A stretch of DNA of 45,141 nucleotides from Candidatus Omnitrophota bacterium. GTDB taxonomy: Bacteria; Omnitrophota; Omnitrophia; Omnitrophales; Aquincolibacteriaceae. Every line of letters begins with the position of its first letter. Position 1 is the stretch's first letter. The translations under genes were made by a program, and so were the position numbers. This document shows positions 24,268 to 34,600 of this stretch, piece by piece. The stretch is from assembly GCA_903820505.1 (NCBI GenBank), contig CAIJHQ010000029.1:1-45141 (forward strand), in the 5' to 3' direction. The notes under the pieces were generated by a model that saw nothing but the letters and a program-made list of their open reading frames with translations, did not search any database and had not been told where the DNA came from.

Positions 24268-24867
24268 TTATGAAAGCCTGCCCTTGGTCGACGGAACGCC
24301 CCGAACCCGCGGATCCAGGGAAGTTGCCATATCCAGGGCTTTAGCAAGCCCTTTGAACATCCCTTCAATGATGTGGTGCGTATCCTCCCCGGCCAGGACT
24401 CCGAGGTGCATGTTGATGCCGGCATGTTGGCAAAACGCTCTCAGGAAATCTAAGGCGTCGTCGAACGTGTATTTGGGCTGACGGGAAAAGCGGACGCCTT
24501 TTTCTTTTATGACGTGCAGGGACGGACGCCCTGAAATATCCAGCGTCACGCGGATCAAAGCCTCGTCCATCGGAACGGCAAAGGACCCATACCGGCGGAT
24601 GCCCTTTTTGTCACCGAGGGCTTTTGTCAGGGCCTGCCCGAGAGTGATTCCCAGGTCTTCATTCGTGTGATGAATATCCACCTGAAGGTCGCCTCTCGCC
24701 TTGACTTCAAGGTCCCAAAGGCCGTGTTTCGCGAGCAGGGTCAGCATGTGGTCGAGAAAAGGGATCATGGTATCGATGTCGGATCGCCCGGCACCGTCCA
24801 CCGTCAACTTGATCTGAATAGCCGTCTCGGAAGTCTTGCGCTTCAGGGATGCCGCTCTCTTTTTCAT
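24268..24867 (-). CDS. hisB: imidazoleglycerol-phosphate dehydratase HisB
   Basis: A 199-residue monofunctional dehydratase, without the phosphatase domain found in E. coli HisB. It dehydrates IGP to imidazole acetol phosphate using two manganese ions. Metal-binding motifs: FLDHMLTLLAKHG, DIHHTNEDLGI and the C-terminal DTHHIIEGMFKGLAKAL. The product ends VRGVPSTKGRL, the normal family ending. The ATG overlaps the hisD stop as ATGA. No histidinol-phosphate phosphatase gene is in the window. Confidence 0.98.
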   Translation of the reverse strand: MKKRAASLKRKTSETAIQIKLTVDGAGRSDIDTMIPFLDHMLTLLAKHGLWDLEVKARGDLQVDIHHTNEDLGITLGQALTKALGDKKGIRRYGSFAVPMDEALIRVTLDISGRPSLHVIKEKGVRFSRQPKYTFDDALDFLRAFCQHAGINMHLGVLAGEDTHHIIEGMFKGLAKALDMATSLDPRVRGVPSTKGRLS

Positions 24868-26126
24868 GACGATGACTCCTTGTCGGTGTCTGCTGATTTT
24901 TTGACCAGCCGCGCCTCCAGCGAGATCCGATGCAGGAAGAGCCCTTCCATATCCGTCAGTTTCTGGACATGCTCCTTGGCGCCTTCCAGAGCTTCCTTAG
25001 TGTACCGGATGATCTGAGAACTTTTGACGAATGTCGAGGCGCTTAGCGGCGAGAAATAGCGCGCCGTGCCGCCGGTCGGCAGTACATGGCTCGGGCCCGC
25101 GATGTAGTCCCCGATCACGGCCGGAGAATAAGGGCCGAGAAAAATCGCTGCGGCATGACGGATGGACTGGGCGACTTTTTCCGGTTCTTCGGTCATGATC
25201 TCGAGATGTTCAGGCGCGATCTCATTGACGACTTCACAGCCCTCGGCGATCGATTTGACCTGAATGATGTATCCCGCATCCACGCGCTTGCGCATGACTT
25301 CGACGAGTTTCTTCGAGTTGGTGACCAGATAGCCGGTCCCGCCGTGATGTTCCGTTTGGGCCAAAAGATCACACGTCACAAAATCCGCGTTCGCCGTTCC
25401 GTCCGCGAGGATCGTCACTTCGCTGGGGCCGGCGACCATGTCAACGTCCACAAAACCGTAAACCTGTCGCTTCGCTTCGGTCACATAGGCATTGCCGGGG
25501 CCGACGATCTTGTCGACCTTCGGAACAGTCTTGGTCCCGAACGCGAGCGCTCCGATCGCTTGCACGCCACCTATGCGATAGATCTCGTTAATCCCTAAAA
25601 GATTGGCGACCGCTAAAATATGCGGATTGATCTCCCCTGTATCCCGGCGCGGGGGTGTGGCAATGACGATCTGTTTGACGCCCGCAACCTTGGCGGGGAT
25701 CACGGTCATATACACAGTGGAAACAAGCGGTGCGGTACCGGCGGGGATATAGATGCCGACCCGGTCCAGCGCTGCGTAACGCTTCCCGATGTGGATGCCG
25801 CCCGGACCGTTGATCTCGAAGGATTTTTTCAGCTCTTTTTCGTAATATTCGCGGACATTTTCGGTGATCTGTTTGAGGAGCGGGACGAATTTGACCTGGA
25901 TCTTCTCGAAGGCGCGATTGATGTCCCCCTGCGTGACCGCGAGACGTTTGAGCGGAAGATCAATGCCGTCGAATTCGCGGGTATACCGGCGCACCGCGAG
26001 GTCCCCGTTTTGGCGCACTTCGGAAAGGATGCGGCTCACCTTCTTGAAGATCTTGCCGTCAAAAACGGTCGAATAGTCACGCCGGACCTTCTTTTGCGTC
26101 AGTTTATCCCAATTCAACACCATCAT
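24864..26126 (-). CDS. hisD: histidinol dehydrogenase HisD
   Basis: A 420-residue zinc enzyme that oxidises histidinol to histidine in two NAD-dependent steps. Motifs: YIPAGTAPLVSTVYMTVIPA, IVGPGNAYVTEAKRQVYG, DMVAGPSEV, the zinc ligands Q and H in LLAQTEHHGG, the E-H pair in EIAPEHLEI, the GDYIAGPSHVLPTGG segment and the C-terminal His in EGLFLHRIS. Three bases separate it from the alaS stop, so the his genes are probably transcribed from upstream of recA or alaS. Length is typical. Confidence 0.98.
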   Translation of the reverse strand: MMVLNWDKLTQKKVRRDYSTVFDGKIFKKVSRILSEVRQNGDLAVRRYTREFDGIDLPLKRLAVTQGDINRAFEKIQVKFVPLLKQITENVREYYEKELKKSFEINGPGGIHIGKRYAALDRVGIYIPAGTAPLVSTVYMTVIPAKVAGVKQIVIATPPRRDTGEINPHILAVANLLGINEIYRIGGVQAIGALAFGTKTVPKVDKIVGPGNAYVTEAKRQVYGFVDVDMVAGPSEVTILADGTANADFVTCDLLAQTEHHGGTGYLVTNSKKLVEVMRKRVDAGYIIQVKSIAEGCEVVNEIAPEHLEIMTEEPEKVAQSIRHAAAIFLGPYSPAVIGDYIAGPSHVLPTGGTARYFSPLSASTFVKSSQIIRYTKEALEGAKEHVQKLTDMEGLFLHRISLEARLVKKSADTDKESSS

Positions 26127-26129
26127 AGA

Positions 26130-28763
26130 TCAAATTCCCTTTTCCGCGAGGTAATCCCCGATGATCGCTTCCATTTGCCCGGTACTCTTTGCGAATTGTC
26201 CCTGGTCCCGGCCGCCCCCCTGGACAAAGTCACGTCTGCCGCCGCCGCTGACGCCGAGCAGTTCGGATAGCCTACCAAAAAGGTCTTTCATATCAAAGGA
26301 GGATTTTGAAAGGTCCTTGCTCGCGCCGCCGATCACGTTGAGTTTTCCGTCGCTGCTCGCGGCGATCACATAGATGAGCTTGCCTCCCGAATTTCGCAAC
26401 ATGTCAGAAAGAGTCCGAAGCGCGTTAACATCCGTTCCTTGCATCTCATGCAGAAGGACAGCGCACATGCCCTTTTTGGGAGCGGCGGCAATCAGCCGCT
26501 GGACTTCCGACTCGGTCACGGCTGCCGGCCCGGACTGGGCCTTCTGTTTCTTCAGATTTTCCATCAACTTTTCCGCGCGGGAAGAGATGTCGGCGACCCC
26601 TACTTTCAGCGTGTCCGCGACTTTGGACAGCTGGTCCTGCACGCTCCGGGCATAACGCAACGCTCCCAGACCCGTCACGGCCTCGATACGACGTACGCCG
26701 CTTGCGACGGAGGTTTCTGCCGTAATGAGAAAAAGCCCGATCTGTCCGGTCGCGTCGCAATGAGTTCCGCCGCAGAGTTCTTTGCTGATTTGCTCGATCG
26801 TGACCATACGGACCTCGTCCCCGTATTTGTCGCCAAAGAACGCGAGCGCGCCATCTTTTTTGGCTTTCTCAAGGCTTTGAACCTGCTTTCTGACCGTATA
26901 GTTCGCCAGGATCTGCTCATTAACCGAGTTTTCGATCGAGCGAAGCTCTCCCGTGGTCAACGCACGCCCGAACGAATAATCGAAACGGAAACGTTCCGCG
27001 GCCACCATTGAGCCGAGCTGACGAACGGAATTGCCGAGCGTCTGGCGGAGCACGGCGTGCAAAAGATGCGTGGCCGTATGATTACGCATGATGCCTTCGC
27101 GTAATTGCCTGTCGACCGCGGCATGGACGGTCTTCCCGTCCACGATAGCCCCTTCCATGATCTCCACTAAATGCAGAAAATATTTATCGAGTTTATGAGT
27201 GTCCAGGACGCGCAGTTTAAGGCCCTCGCCCGACAGGATCCCCTGATCGCCCGCCTGACCGCCGCTTTCCGCGTAGAACGGTGTCCGATCGAGTATAACG
27301 GTCGCTTTCGCCCCTTCGGTCTGGTGCCACAGGATCCTGGCGTCGCTTTCAAGCGCTTCATAACCCAGGAAAACGGTGGCGGTGATATCCGCAGGGATCT
27401 TATCAAGCCCCGAACTCGAAAAGATCTCGGTGCTGATCTTGCTCGATTCCTTTGAACGCGCGCGCTGATCCTCCATAAGTTTCTCAAAACCTTCGCGGTC
27501 GATCCTGAAATTCGCCTGTTCCGCGATCTTGCGGGTCAGTTCCTCGGGAAAACCGTAGGTGTCATAAAGTTCGAATACGATCGCGGCAGGAAGCGTCTGG
27601 GCGCCTTTTTCCTTGAGGGCCTCCAGATGTTTTTTGAGAAGATTCAGCCCATCCTTGAGCGTTCGGAGAAAGCGCTCTTCCTCCTGAAAAAGCACGGATT
27701 TGATATTTTCCGCGGCGTCGCGAAGTTCCGGATAGGCGGGCTCCATAGCCTTGATCACGGCCGGAACTGCTTTGTATAAAAATGCCTCGTTAAGTCGCGC
27801 ACGGTTGTCGGACCGCGTCAGTTCATAAGCTTGCCAGACGGCGCGGCGTATGAGCTTGCGGATCACATAGCCCCGGCCCTCATTGGACGGGACGACACCG
27901 TCGGCGATCGAAAAAACGGCGGCACGCAAATGATCGGCGATGCAATAAAGGGATCGCTGCGCGACATTCCTGGGGTCCAAAGCGAGCGCCTTGAGAATGG
28001 CTTCCAGGATCGGCGCAAAAATATCGATCTCGAAATTGGAGGCCTTCCCCTGAAGTACGCAGGCAAGACGCTCAAGCCCCATCCCGGTATCGATATTTTT
28101 ATTTCTGAGCGGAACGAGTTTGCCACCGTCCTGGCGGTCATACTGCGTGAAAACAAGGTTCCAGATCTCCGCGTATTTTCCCGAATCGTCCACGGGAGTC
28201 CCCTGCAGCAAGGGGTTCTGATCATAATAGATCTCCGAGCACGGGCCGCAGGGACCGTTCGGACCTAGGGCCGGGGCGTTCGCGGGCCAGAAGTTGGACT
28301 TATCCCCGCATTTCGTGATCCATGCTTCGGGGATCCCGATCACTTGGCACCAAATATCGAACGCCTCCTGGTCCTGCTCGTGGACCGTGACACGCAGACG
28401 TTCCTGAGGGATTTGGAGTTTCCGAGTGAGAAATTCCCAAGCCCATTCGATAGCTTCCCGTTTGAAGTAATCCCCGAACGAAAAATTGCCCAGCATTTCG
28501 AAAAAGGAGTGGTGAAAGGGGGTACGTCCGACCTCGTCCAGATCACCTGTTCTGAGGCATTTTTGCGATGTTGCGGCCCGTTTGAGGTCCTTCTTAACGC
28601 CGAGAAAGTATTCTTTGAACTGGTTCATCCCGGCCCCGGTGAAAAGGAGCGAAGGATCGTTCTGGGGGACCAAAGAATCGCTTGCAACGACAGCATGCCC
28701 CTTGGATCTGAAAAATTCCAAGAAGGCCTTACGCAGGTCATCCGCTGTGGTGGGTTTTGTCAT
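26130..28763 (-). CDS. alaS: alanyl-tRNA synthetase AlaS
   Basis: An 877-residue class II synthetase of full length. The catalytic core has LLFTGAGMNQFK (39-50), KCLRTGDLDEVGRT (68-81), HHSFFEMLGNFSFGDYFK and GMGLERLACVLQG (228-239). The editing domain has HTATH (562-566) and C664-G-G-T-H668, the zinc site that removes mischarged Ser and Gly. The C-Ala tail ends GGGRRDFVQGGGRDQ, the usual glycine-rich DHHA1 pattern. It starts seven bases after recX. The recA-recX-alaS order is common in several phyla. Confidence 0.98.
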   Translation of the reverse strand: MTKPTTADDLRKAFLEFFRSKGHAVVASDSLVPQNDPSLLFTGAGMNQFKEYFLGVKKDLKRAATSQKCLRTGDLDEVGRTPFHHSFFEMLGNFSFGDYFKREAIEWAWEFLTRKLQIPQERLRVTVHEQDQEAFDIWCQVIGIPEAWITKCGDKSNFWPANAPALGPNGPCGPCSEIYYDQNPLLQGTPVDDSGKYAEIWNLVFTQYDRQDGGKLVPLRNKNIDTGMGLERLACVLQGKASNFEIDIFAPILEAILKALALDPRNVAQRSLYCIADHLRAAVFSIADGVVPSNEGRGYVIRKLIRRAVWQAYELTRSDNRARLNEAFLYKAVPAVIKAMEPAYPELRDAAENIKSVLFQEEERFLRTLKDGLNLLKKHLEALKEKGAQTLPAAIVFELYDTYGFPEELTRKIAEQANFRIDREGFEKLMEDQRARSKESSKISTEIFSSSGLDKIPADITATVFLGYEALESDARILWHQTEGAKATVILDRTPFYAESGGQAGDQGILSGEGLKLRVLDTHKLDKYFLHLVEIMEGAIVDGKTVHAAVDRQLREGIMRNHTATHLLHAVLRQTLGNSVRQLGSMVAAERFRFDYSFGRALTTGELRSIENSVNEQILANYTVRKQVQSLEKAKKDGALAFFGDKYGDEVRMVTIEQISKELCGGTHCDATGQIGLFLITAETSVASGVRRIEAVTGLGALRYARSVQDQLSKVADTLKVGVADISSRAEKLMENLKKQKAQSGPAAVTESEVQRLIAAAPKKGMCAVLLHEMQGTDVNALRTLSDMLRNSGGKLIYVIAASSDGKLNVIGGASKDLSKSSFDMKDLFGRLSELLGVSGGGRRDFVQGGGRDQGQFAKSTGQMEAIIGDYLAEKGI

Positions 28764-28770
28764 AAAGAGT

Positions 28771-29268
28771 TTACATTCCGTCGCCGGGAGGTTCTTTGTC
28801 TAGCCGCATAAGAACGTCCTGAGCGACCTGAAAATCATATCCTTTCCGTATTAATAAATCATAAAGACGTTTCTCGCGTTTTCGCGGTTCGAGATTTCCC
28901 CAACCCGCCCATTTTAACCGGGCCTGTTCCAGCGCCCGCGCGCGCTCATCCTCCGGGGTCATCGATCCCAACAGCTCGTCACGGATCGCCTGGGGGACCC
29001 CGCGACGTTTTAATTCGAAAGCGACCCGGTTCTTCCCTGCCGCCCCGGATTGGGTCAACCGGGCAACGAGGTCTTTGGCATACGCACTGTCGTCCAGAAC
29101 TCCCTGCTCCGCCAATTCTTTCAAGGCCCGGGTGACGATCGCGTCCGCAAAACCTTTGGAGACCAGTTTCTTTCTAAGTTCCGTCCCGCTTTTGGGACTG
29201 GCTGAGAGAAGCCGTAAGGAAGTGATAAGCGCCTGTTTGTACTGCTCCGCTTCCTGGGTTACATCCAT
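28771..29268 (-). CDS. recX: recombination regulator RecX
   Basis: A 165-residue, highly helical protein made of tandem three-helix repeats, the RecX fold. It binds RecA filaments and limits recombination. Visible pattern: LRLLSASPKSGTELRKKLVSKGF, ALKELAEQGVLDDSAYAKDLV, AFELKRRGVPQAIRDELL, and KRLYDLLIRKGYDFQVAQDVL. Position 54 bases after recA on the same strand supports the call. Length is normal. Confidence 0.93.
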   Translation of the reverse strand: MDVTQEAEQYKQALITSLRLLSASPKSGTELRKKLVSKGFADAIVTRALKELAEQGVLDDSAYAKDLVARLTQSGAAGKNRVAFELKRRGVPQAIRDELLGSMTPEDERARALEQARLKWAGWGNLEPRKREKRLYDLLIRKGYDFQVAQDVLMRLDKEPPGDGM

Positions 29269-29322
29269 AGAGAATAAGACCGGTACCGAAAGACGGTCCG
29301 CCGAAACTTCACGGGACCCGGA

Positions 29323-30390
29323 TCAGTCCGCCGCGGCGCCGACGACGGCCACATCCCCGGCCGCCACTTTTTCCAGGACCTTCAGTTCGATCTCTTCGAT
29401 GAGCTTCGGGTTTTCCTTCAGGAACAATCGTGCCGCGTCTTTGCCCTGGCCGAGTTTTTCATTGTTATACGAAAGCCAAGTCCCTGATTTTTCAATAACC
29501 TGGTACTGCGTGCCGAGTTCAACGACATTCGCCGCGCGGGAAATTCCCTCGGAAAACAGGATGTCGAATTCGGCCTGCCGGAACGGTGCCGCGACCTTGT
29601 TCTTGACGACCTTCACGCGTACGCGGTTCCCGATGATCTCATCGCCCCGTTTGAGGCTCGCGATCCTGCGGATATCCAAACGCATGGACGCGTAGAACTT
29701 GAGCGCCTTGCCGCCCGGCGTTGTTTCCGGATTTCCGAACATGACACCGATCTTTTCGCGGAGCTGGTTGATGAAAATAATGCACGTCTTCGACTTGTTA
29801 ATGATCGCCGTAAGTTTGCGCATGGCCTGGGACATAAGCCGCGCCTGAAGACCCATCTGAGCCTGCCCCATCTCGCCTTCGATCTCCGCTCGAGGAACGA
29901 GGGCCGCGACCGAATCCACGACGATCAGGTCCACGGCATTGGAACGCACGAGCATTTCCGCGATTTGAAGCGCCTGCTCACCGGAATCCGGCTGTGAGAT
30001 CAAAAGGTCGTCGACCTTCACACCGATCTTCTGCGCGTATTGCGGGTCGAGCGCGTGTTCGGCGTCGATGAACGCCGCGACGCCACCGGACGCCTGAATC
30101 CTGGCGACAACATTGAGCGTGAGCGTCGTCTTTCCGCTCGATTCGGGTCCGAAGATCTCCACGATGCGTCCCCGGGGAATCCCGCCGATCCCCGTCGCGA
30201 TATCAAGGCTTAAGGCGCTTGTAGGGATCGCGGCGACGTTCTCATGGTGGCTGTCGCCCAGTTTCATGATGGCGCCCTTGCCGAACTGCTTTTCGATCTG
30301 CTGCAGCGTCAACTCGAGGGCTTTCTGTTTTTCGGAAGTTTTTTTCGTTTCGGGGTCGGGCGATTTTGATGATTTTTTCTTGTCACTCAT
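29323..30390 (-). CDS. recA: recombinase RecA
   Basis: A 355-residue strand-exchange ATPase and LexA co-protease. It opens with an extra lysine/serine-rich ~20-residue tail, then [22 protein letters not shown]. Walker A is GPESSGKT (81-88), Walker B is [11 protein letters not shown], and [21 protein letters not shown] forms loops L1/L2. No intein is present. It is the first gene of recA-recX-alaS and has a convincing promoter upstream. Near the C-terminus it lacks a strongly acidic tail, ending [13 protein letters not shown]. Confidence 0.98.
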   Translation of the reverse strand: MSDKKKSSKSPDPETKKTSEKQKALELTLQQIEKQFGKGAIMKLGDSHHENVAAIPTSALSLDIATGIGGIPRGRIVEIFGPESSGKTTLTLNVVARIQASGGVAAFIDAEHALDPQYAQKIGVKVDDLLISQPDSGEQALQIAEMLVRSNAVDLIVVDSVAALVPRAEIEGEMGQAQMGLQARLMSQAMRKLTAIINKSKTCIIFINQLREKIGVMFGNPETTPGGKALKFYASMRLDIRRIASLKRGDEIIGNRVRVKVVKNKVAAPFRQAEFDILFSEGISRAANVVELGTQYQVIEKSGTWLSYNNEKLGQGKDAARLFLKENPKLIEEIELKVLEKVAAGDVAVVGAAAD

Positions 30391-30426
30391 GTTTTTTCTC
30401 CTAGATGATGTCGTGAATTTGTTAAA

Positions 30427-30455
30427 ATTCTATCGGCCAACCCCTGTTCTGTAAA
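30427..30455 (-). promoter_or_regulatory. recA promoter P1 with LexA-like box in spacer
   Basis: On the minus strand -35 TTTACA (30455-30450) and -10 TAGAAT (30432-30427) each match five of six consensus bases with an ideal 17-base spacer, 36 bases before the recA ATG. The spacer starts GAACAGGGGTTG (30449-30438), which differs by one base from the Gram-positive-type SOS core GAAC-N4-GTTC. A LexA-type repressor here would shut the promoter. The box is read by eye; lexA itself is not in the window. Confidence 0.55.
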
Positions 30456-30499
30456 GACAATTTCCAGGCGGTGTTGCCTCTAGAATATGATATTTATGG

Positions 30500-30529
30500 A
30501 TAATATATATGATTATTATAAAAAGTCAA
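30500..30529 (-). promoter_or_regulatory. second possible recA promoter P2
   Basis: On the minus strand TTGACT (30529-30524) and TATTAT (30505-30500) are 18 bases apart, each five of six consensus bases, within a very AT-rich stretch eight or more bases beyond the plsY stop. It could give constitutive recA transcription upstream of the regulated P1. AT-rich sequence yields such matches easily. Confidence 0.35.
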
Positions 30530-30537
30530 GCCTCTAA

Positions 30538-31149
30538 TCAAAAAAGTCTCTTTTCGGTTCCCTGAAGCAGTCGCCGGATATTGGCGCGGTGCGTAAAAAA
30601 GATAAAAATGGCAAGGATCACGCTTATGGGCAGCAGCCAATGAAAACCGGGAGTTCCCCAGCAATGCCAGGCGATCATGAATGGAAAAACAAATGCCGCG
30701 ATGAGGGACGATACCGAAATAATATGAGAAATGGCGAGCGAAAGTATCCAGATACCGAAAGTGATCAACGTGGGAAGCCAAGCCACGGCCAAGAAAACGC
30801 CCAAGGATGTTGCAACGCCCTTTCCGCCTTTGAAACCCAGCCAGACCGGGAACGCATGTCCCAAGATCGCGACAATACCAAGAGCCAATGTAACAAAAGC
30901 CGGGACCTCATGAATACCCACGAGAGTGGGGAGCATGCATGCAAAATATCCCTTCATTGCATCAAGTATGAAGACCGCCGTTCCCCACTTTTTCCCTACC
31001 ACCCGAAAAACGTTCGTAGCACCGATGTTTTTGCTTCCGTGCTCGCGAATATCGATTCCCCTCGCTTTGCGCGCAATAAGCAACCCGAAGGGTATCGACC
31101 CGAGATAATAGGCGCCCATGATGCAAAGCACCAGAGTGAGTAGGTTCAT
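30538..31149 (-). CDS. plsY: glycerol-3-phosphate acyltransferase PlsY
   Basis: A 203-residue membrane protein with about five helices. It acylates glycerol-3-phosphate with acyl-phosphate made by PlsX. The three conserved cytoplasmic motifs are present: YYLGSIPFGLLIAR plus HGSKNIGATNVFR, KGYFACMLPTLVG, and HAFPVWLGFKGGKGVATSLG. The start overlaps the pgsA stop (ATGA). With plsX and pgsA also in the window, the first steps of phospholipid synthesis are well covered. Confidence 0.97.
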   Translation of the reverse strand: MNLLTLVLCIMGAYYLGSIPFGLLIARKARGIDIREHGSKNIGATNVFRVVGKKWGTAVFILDAMKGYFACMLPTLVGIHEVPAFVTLALGIVAILGHAFPVWLGFKGGKGVATSLGVFLAVAWLPTLITFGIWILSLAISHIISVSSLIAAFVFPFMIAWHCWGTPGFHWLLPISVILAIFIFFTHRANIRRLLQGTEKRLF

Positions 31150-31682
31150 CCGACGATCTTAAGCCCCCGTGAAATATAGATGATCCCGGAAACGATCGTA
31201 AAAAACGCCGTCAGATACGACAGTGGAATAGCCAGCGGCCATTCAAGTAAAACAAAACACAGCAGGATCATCTGCGAGGCAGTGGTCATTTTTCCCCAGC
31301 GGTTCGGGACCACCGCGATCTTCGGAGTCATGAAATTCAAAGAAAAAAAACCGATCAGAAGGAAAACGTCGCGAAAAATGATCGTGATGATGATCCAAAG
31401 AGGCGGGCGGTAGTAAAGAGAGCTGACAAAAAAAAGCCCGATGAAGCCGCTCAAAAGAAGGATCTTGTCCGCCAGAGGATCGAGCATTTGGCCCAGTGCC
31501 GTGCGCTGTTTTAAGAACCGGGCCAATAGCCCGTCCAGGGCGTCCGTGAGCGCGGCGATCACAAAGATCCCGAGGGCAAGCAACCGGAGATTCTCCTTCC
31601 CCGGACCGTAGGAAACCAGCGCGATAAAAAAAACCGGGGTCAGCAAGATCCGCAACAGCGTAAGGTAATTGGGAATGCTCAA
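31146..31682 (-). CDS. pgsA: CDP-diacylglycerol-glycerol-3-phosphate 3-phosphatidyltransferase
   Basis: A 178-residue membrane enzyme that forms phosphatidylglycerol phosphate. The CDP-alcohol phosphotransferase motif D-G-x2-A-R-x8-G-x3-D-x3-D is seen in DALDGLLARF...GQMLDPLADK. It has about four to five helices. The protein opens SIPNYLTLLRI, the normal PgsA start, so initiation must be at the TTG at 31682, which overlaps the smc stop as TTGA; there is no nearby in-frame ATG or GTG. Translational coupling to smc is therefore likely. Confidence 0.93.
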   Translation of the reverse strand: MSIPNYLTLLRILLTPVFFIALVSYGPGKENLRLLALGIFVIAALTDALDGLLARFLKQRTALGQMLDPLADKILLLSGFIGLFFVSSLYYRPPLWIIITIIFRDVFLLIGFFSLNFMTPKIAVVPNRWGKMTTASQMILLCFVLLEWPLAIPLSYLTAFFTIVSGIIYISRGLKIVG

Positions 31683-34600
31683 GCGGATACGGGGTCGGGG
31701 GTTTTGTCGGCAGCAGTCACCGTGGCATTGCCGCCCGGGAGGGACTCCTCGCCCGAACGCACTTTCACGGAAACGATCTTCGAAACACCGGGCTCCTCCA
31801 TGGTAACGCCATACAGAGAATCTCCCATCGCGATCGTCTTCCGGTTATGCGTAATGATAATGAACTGGGAATAGTCCAGAAAAGTGCGGAGAACGGCCAG
31901 GAACCGGTCGATATTCGCTTCGTCGAGCGGCGCATCGATCTCGTCCAATAGACAGAACGGGGAAGGTTTGATCTTGAAAAGCGCAAAGAGAAGAGCGACC
32001 GCGGTCAGGGCTTTTTCGCCGCCCGAAAGCAGCGACATATTCTGCATCTTTTTTCCCGGAGGACGCACGACGATATCGATCCCCGACTCCAGAGGATGTG
32101 ACTCGTCGATCAGGAAGATCTTCGCCTCGCCGCCGCAGAAAAGGATCTGATAGTACTGCTTGAAGGTCCCCTGGACCTGGGCGAAGGTAACTTCAAAAAG
32201 CTGCTTGGTCGTCTGATTGATCTTGCGGATCGACTCCATCAGCGAATCCCGCGCGTCCTCAAGATCCTTTTGTTGGGCCAAGAGGAAATCGTAGCGCTGT
32301 TTCAGCTCCTGATATTCCTCGATGGCGAGCAGATTGACGGTTCCGAGCGAATCCACTTTGGACTGCAGGGCCGCGAGCGTCTCGTCGATCGTCTGCAATT
32401 CTTCCTCGGTAAAGACATATGCCTGAGGGTCAAGGTCCGCGAGATTCAACCGGTAGCGCTGAAGGAGCCGTTCACCGACGTTCCGAAGCTGATAATCCAA
32501 GTCCATTTGCTGGAGCGAGATCTGGTGTTCTTCCTCCTGAAGGTTCTTCTGGATGCGAAGCATTCCGTCCAGGGCGTGACGTTGCGAGGAAAGCCTCTCT
32601 TCCTGTTCCCGCTGATCCTTATGCAGAAGCTCAAGCTCGACATCGACGGCGTGAAGCCTCTGCTGATATTCTCCGGCCGATTGCGCGCATGCGGACTCTT
32701 CCCCGCTCAATTCCGCTTCTTTGGCCGCGATACGTTCCCGCCCCTGCTCTAAAAAGGCTTGCCGGTCCTGGTCTTGCCTCATATGATGTTCTACGAGCCG
32801 CAGGGATTCCTGAAGATGCCGGACGCTTTGAACGATCTGTTCGGATTGGGCTTGCTGCTGCCGCACTTGGTTCAGAATTTCGTCGCGGTCGGACAACAGC
32901 TGCGCGTGAGCCCGTTCTTTCAGCGATTGAAGTTCATCGAACTTCTTCTCATCCTGTTCCCGCCGGGCCAGGTCCGCCTGAAATTTATCCTGCGATGCCC
33001 GTGCCTGCTCTGCTTCGTCGGCGAGGCTTGCGATCTCGGAAGTCGAAAGTTCGATCTCTTTTTGAAGAGAATGAAGCCGTTCCTCGATTCCCTTTTTCCC
33101 GGACTCCAGGGATTCTTTTTCGAGCAGGAACCCGGTCTTTCTCTGCGAAAAACCGGTCGAATTCTCGCGCAACGTTGCGAGGTCGCCTGCGATCCGGTTA
33201 ACGCGTTCGTCTTTTTCGTTAGCAAGCACCGTCAGAGTTCCGATCTCCTGGCGGATACGCGTCAGCTCAGCGTCCCGAGAAAAAAGGAACCGGGCTTTAT
33301 TCTGGTCATCCCAAAAATAGAGCTGCTTTAACGCGGTCAGTATGATCCCGTCCCTTGAGATCACGGTCCCCGACACGTCCATGCGTACCAACCGCTCCAT
33401 TTCCAGGATGGGAAAAGAATCCGCGACAAAAATATTCCCGAGGAGAGGCATAAGAGAGTCCGCATAACCCGGTTCAATGGAAATCTTTTCGATGAGAGGA
33501 CAAAACCCGAGGGCGAAATACTGGCGGACCGTCTCTTCCGGTAGCGCGGTTGCCGGCGTAAACCCCTTGAGCAAAAGACCCGCCGCGGTCGAACGCTTAC
33601 GGACCAATTTCTCGACGAACAAACGCGCGGTGGAAATATCGCCGACGATCGCCGATTGAACAAATTGTCCGAGGGCAATGTCGACGGCCCATTCATAACC
33701 TTCTTGCACCCTCAAAACTTCCTTAAGACCCCGCACGAGACCCGGAAGCTCCTGTGAAGTCTCGGCAAGGAATTCCTGAAAGGAACCGCTGCCGTTCCGG
33801 TCCATTTCGGAAAGGGTCTGCAGTCGAGATTCTTTTTCGCGAAGTGTGAGCCGCGTGTCGTGCCCCTGTTTCCGCTGATCGGAGAGTTCCTGTTCCAGAG
33901 TTAGAACGCGCTCCTCGATCCCCTCATAATCGCTCGAAAGGGTCCGGAACCCGGCGTCCGCGGATCCGAGCGACTGGAGGCACAGTTGTAATTTTTCCGT
34001 CCACACGGTCAATTGTTCCCGGTGCCGCGCCGTATTCGTTTCCGCGCGCCGGCGCTGGGAATCGAGGTTTTCGTTCAAAACCTTATACCGGTGGAACTCG
34101 TTCCTGGAATGCGCCGAGGCCTGTGCCGCTTCGAAAAACTCCCGGCGGGCCGCCTCAAGAGCATCCTTAGCCTCCCGGATCAGGGATTCCTGACGTTCAA
34201 GGTCCTGCGTGGCTTCCGCAAGCCTCGACGAAACAGAAACGCTCTCGCTCTCTTGCGCCTTGCACTGTCCGAGGATCTCTTCCCTCTTTGACGTCCCGGC
34301 CTCGATCGATTGTTTGAGCTGGTCATGTTCCTGAAGGAGTTGGCCGCGTTGCTGGGCGAGTTCGACCCGCTTATCGCGAATGAACTGAAGTTTTTGGTCG
34401 TTCGATTCGATCAGGGCAAGCGCCTGGTAACGTTCGCCTTCTTTGACATGGCAGCGCTGACCAATACCGCGAACGCGCGTTTCCTGCCCTTCAATTTCCA
34501 GGTGCTGCTCCTGCAGCTTCTGTTCAAGGGTTATAAGCTCGTCTTTTTTGGCACGAAAACTCTGCTCGAGCTCCTGTTTTTTCTGCTCGATCTTCCGCTG

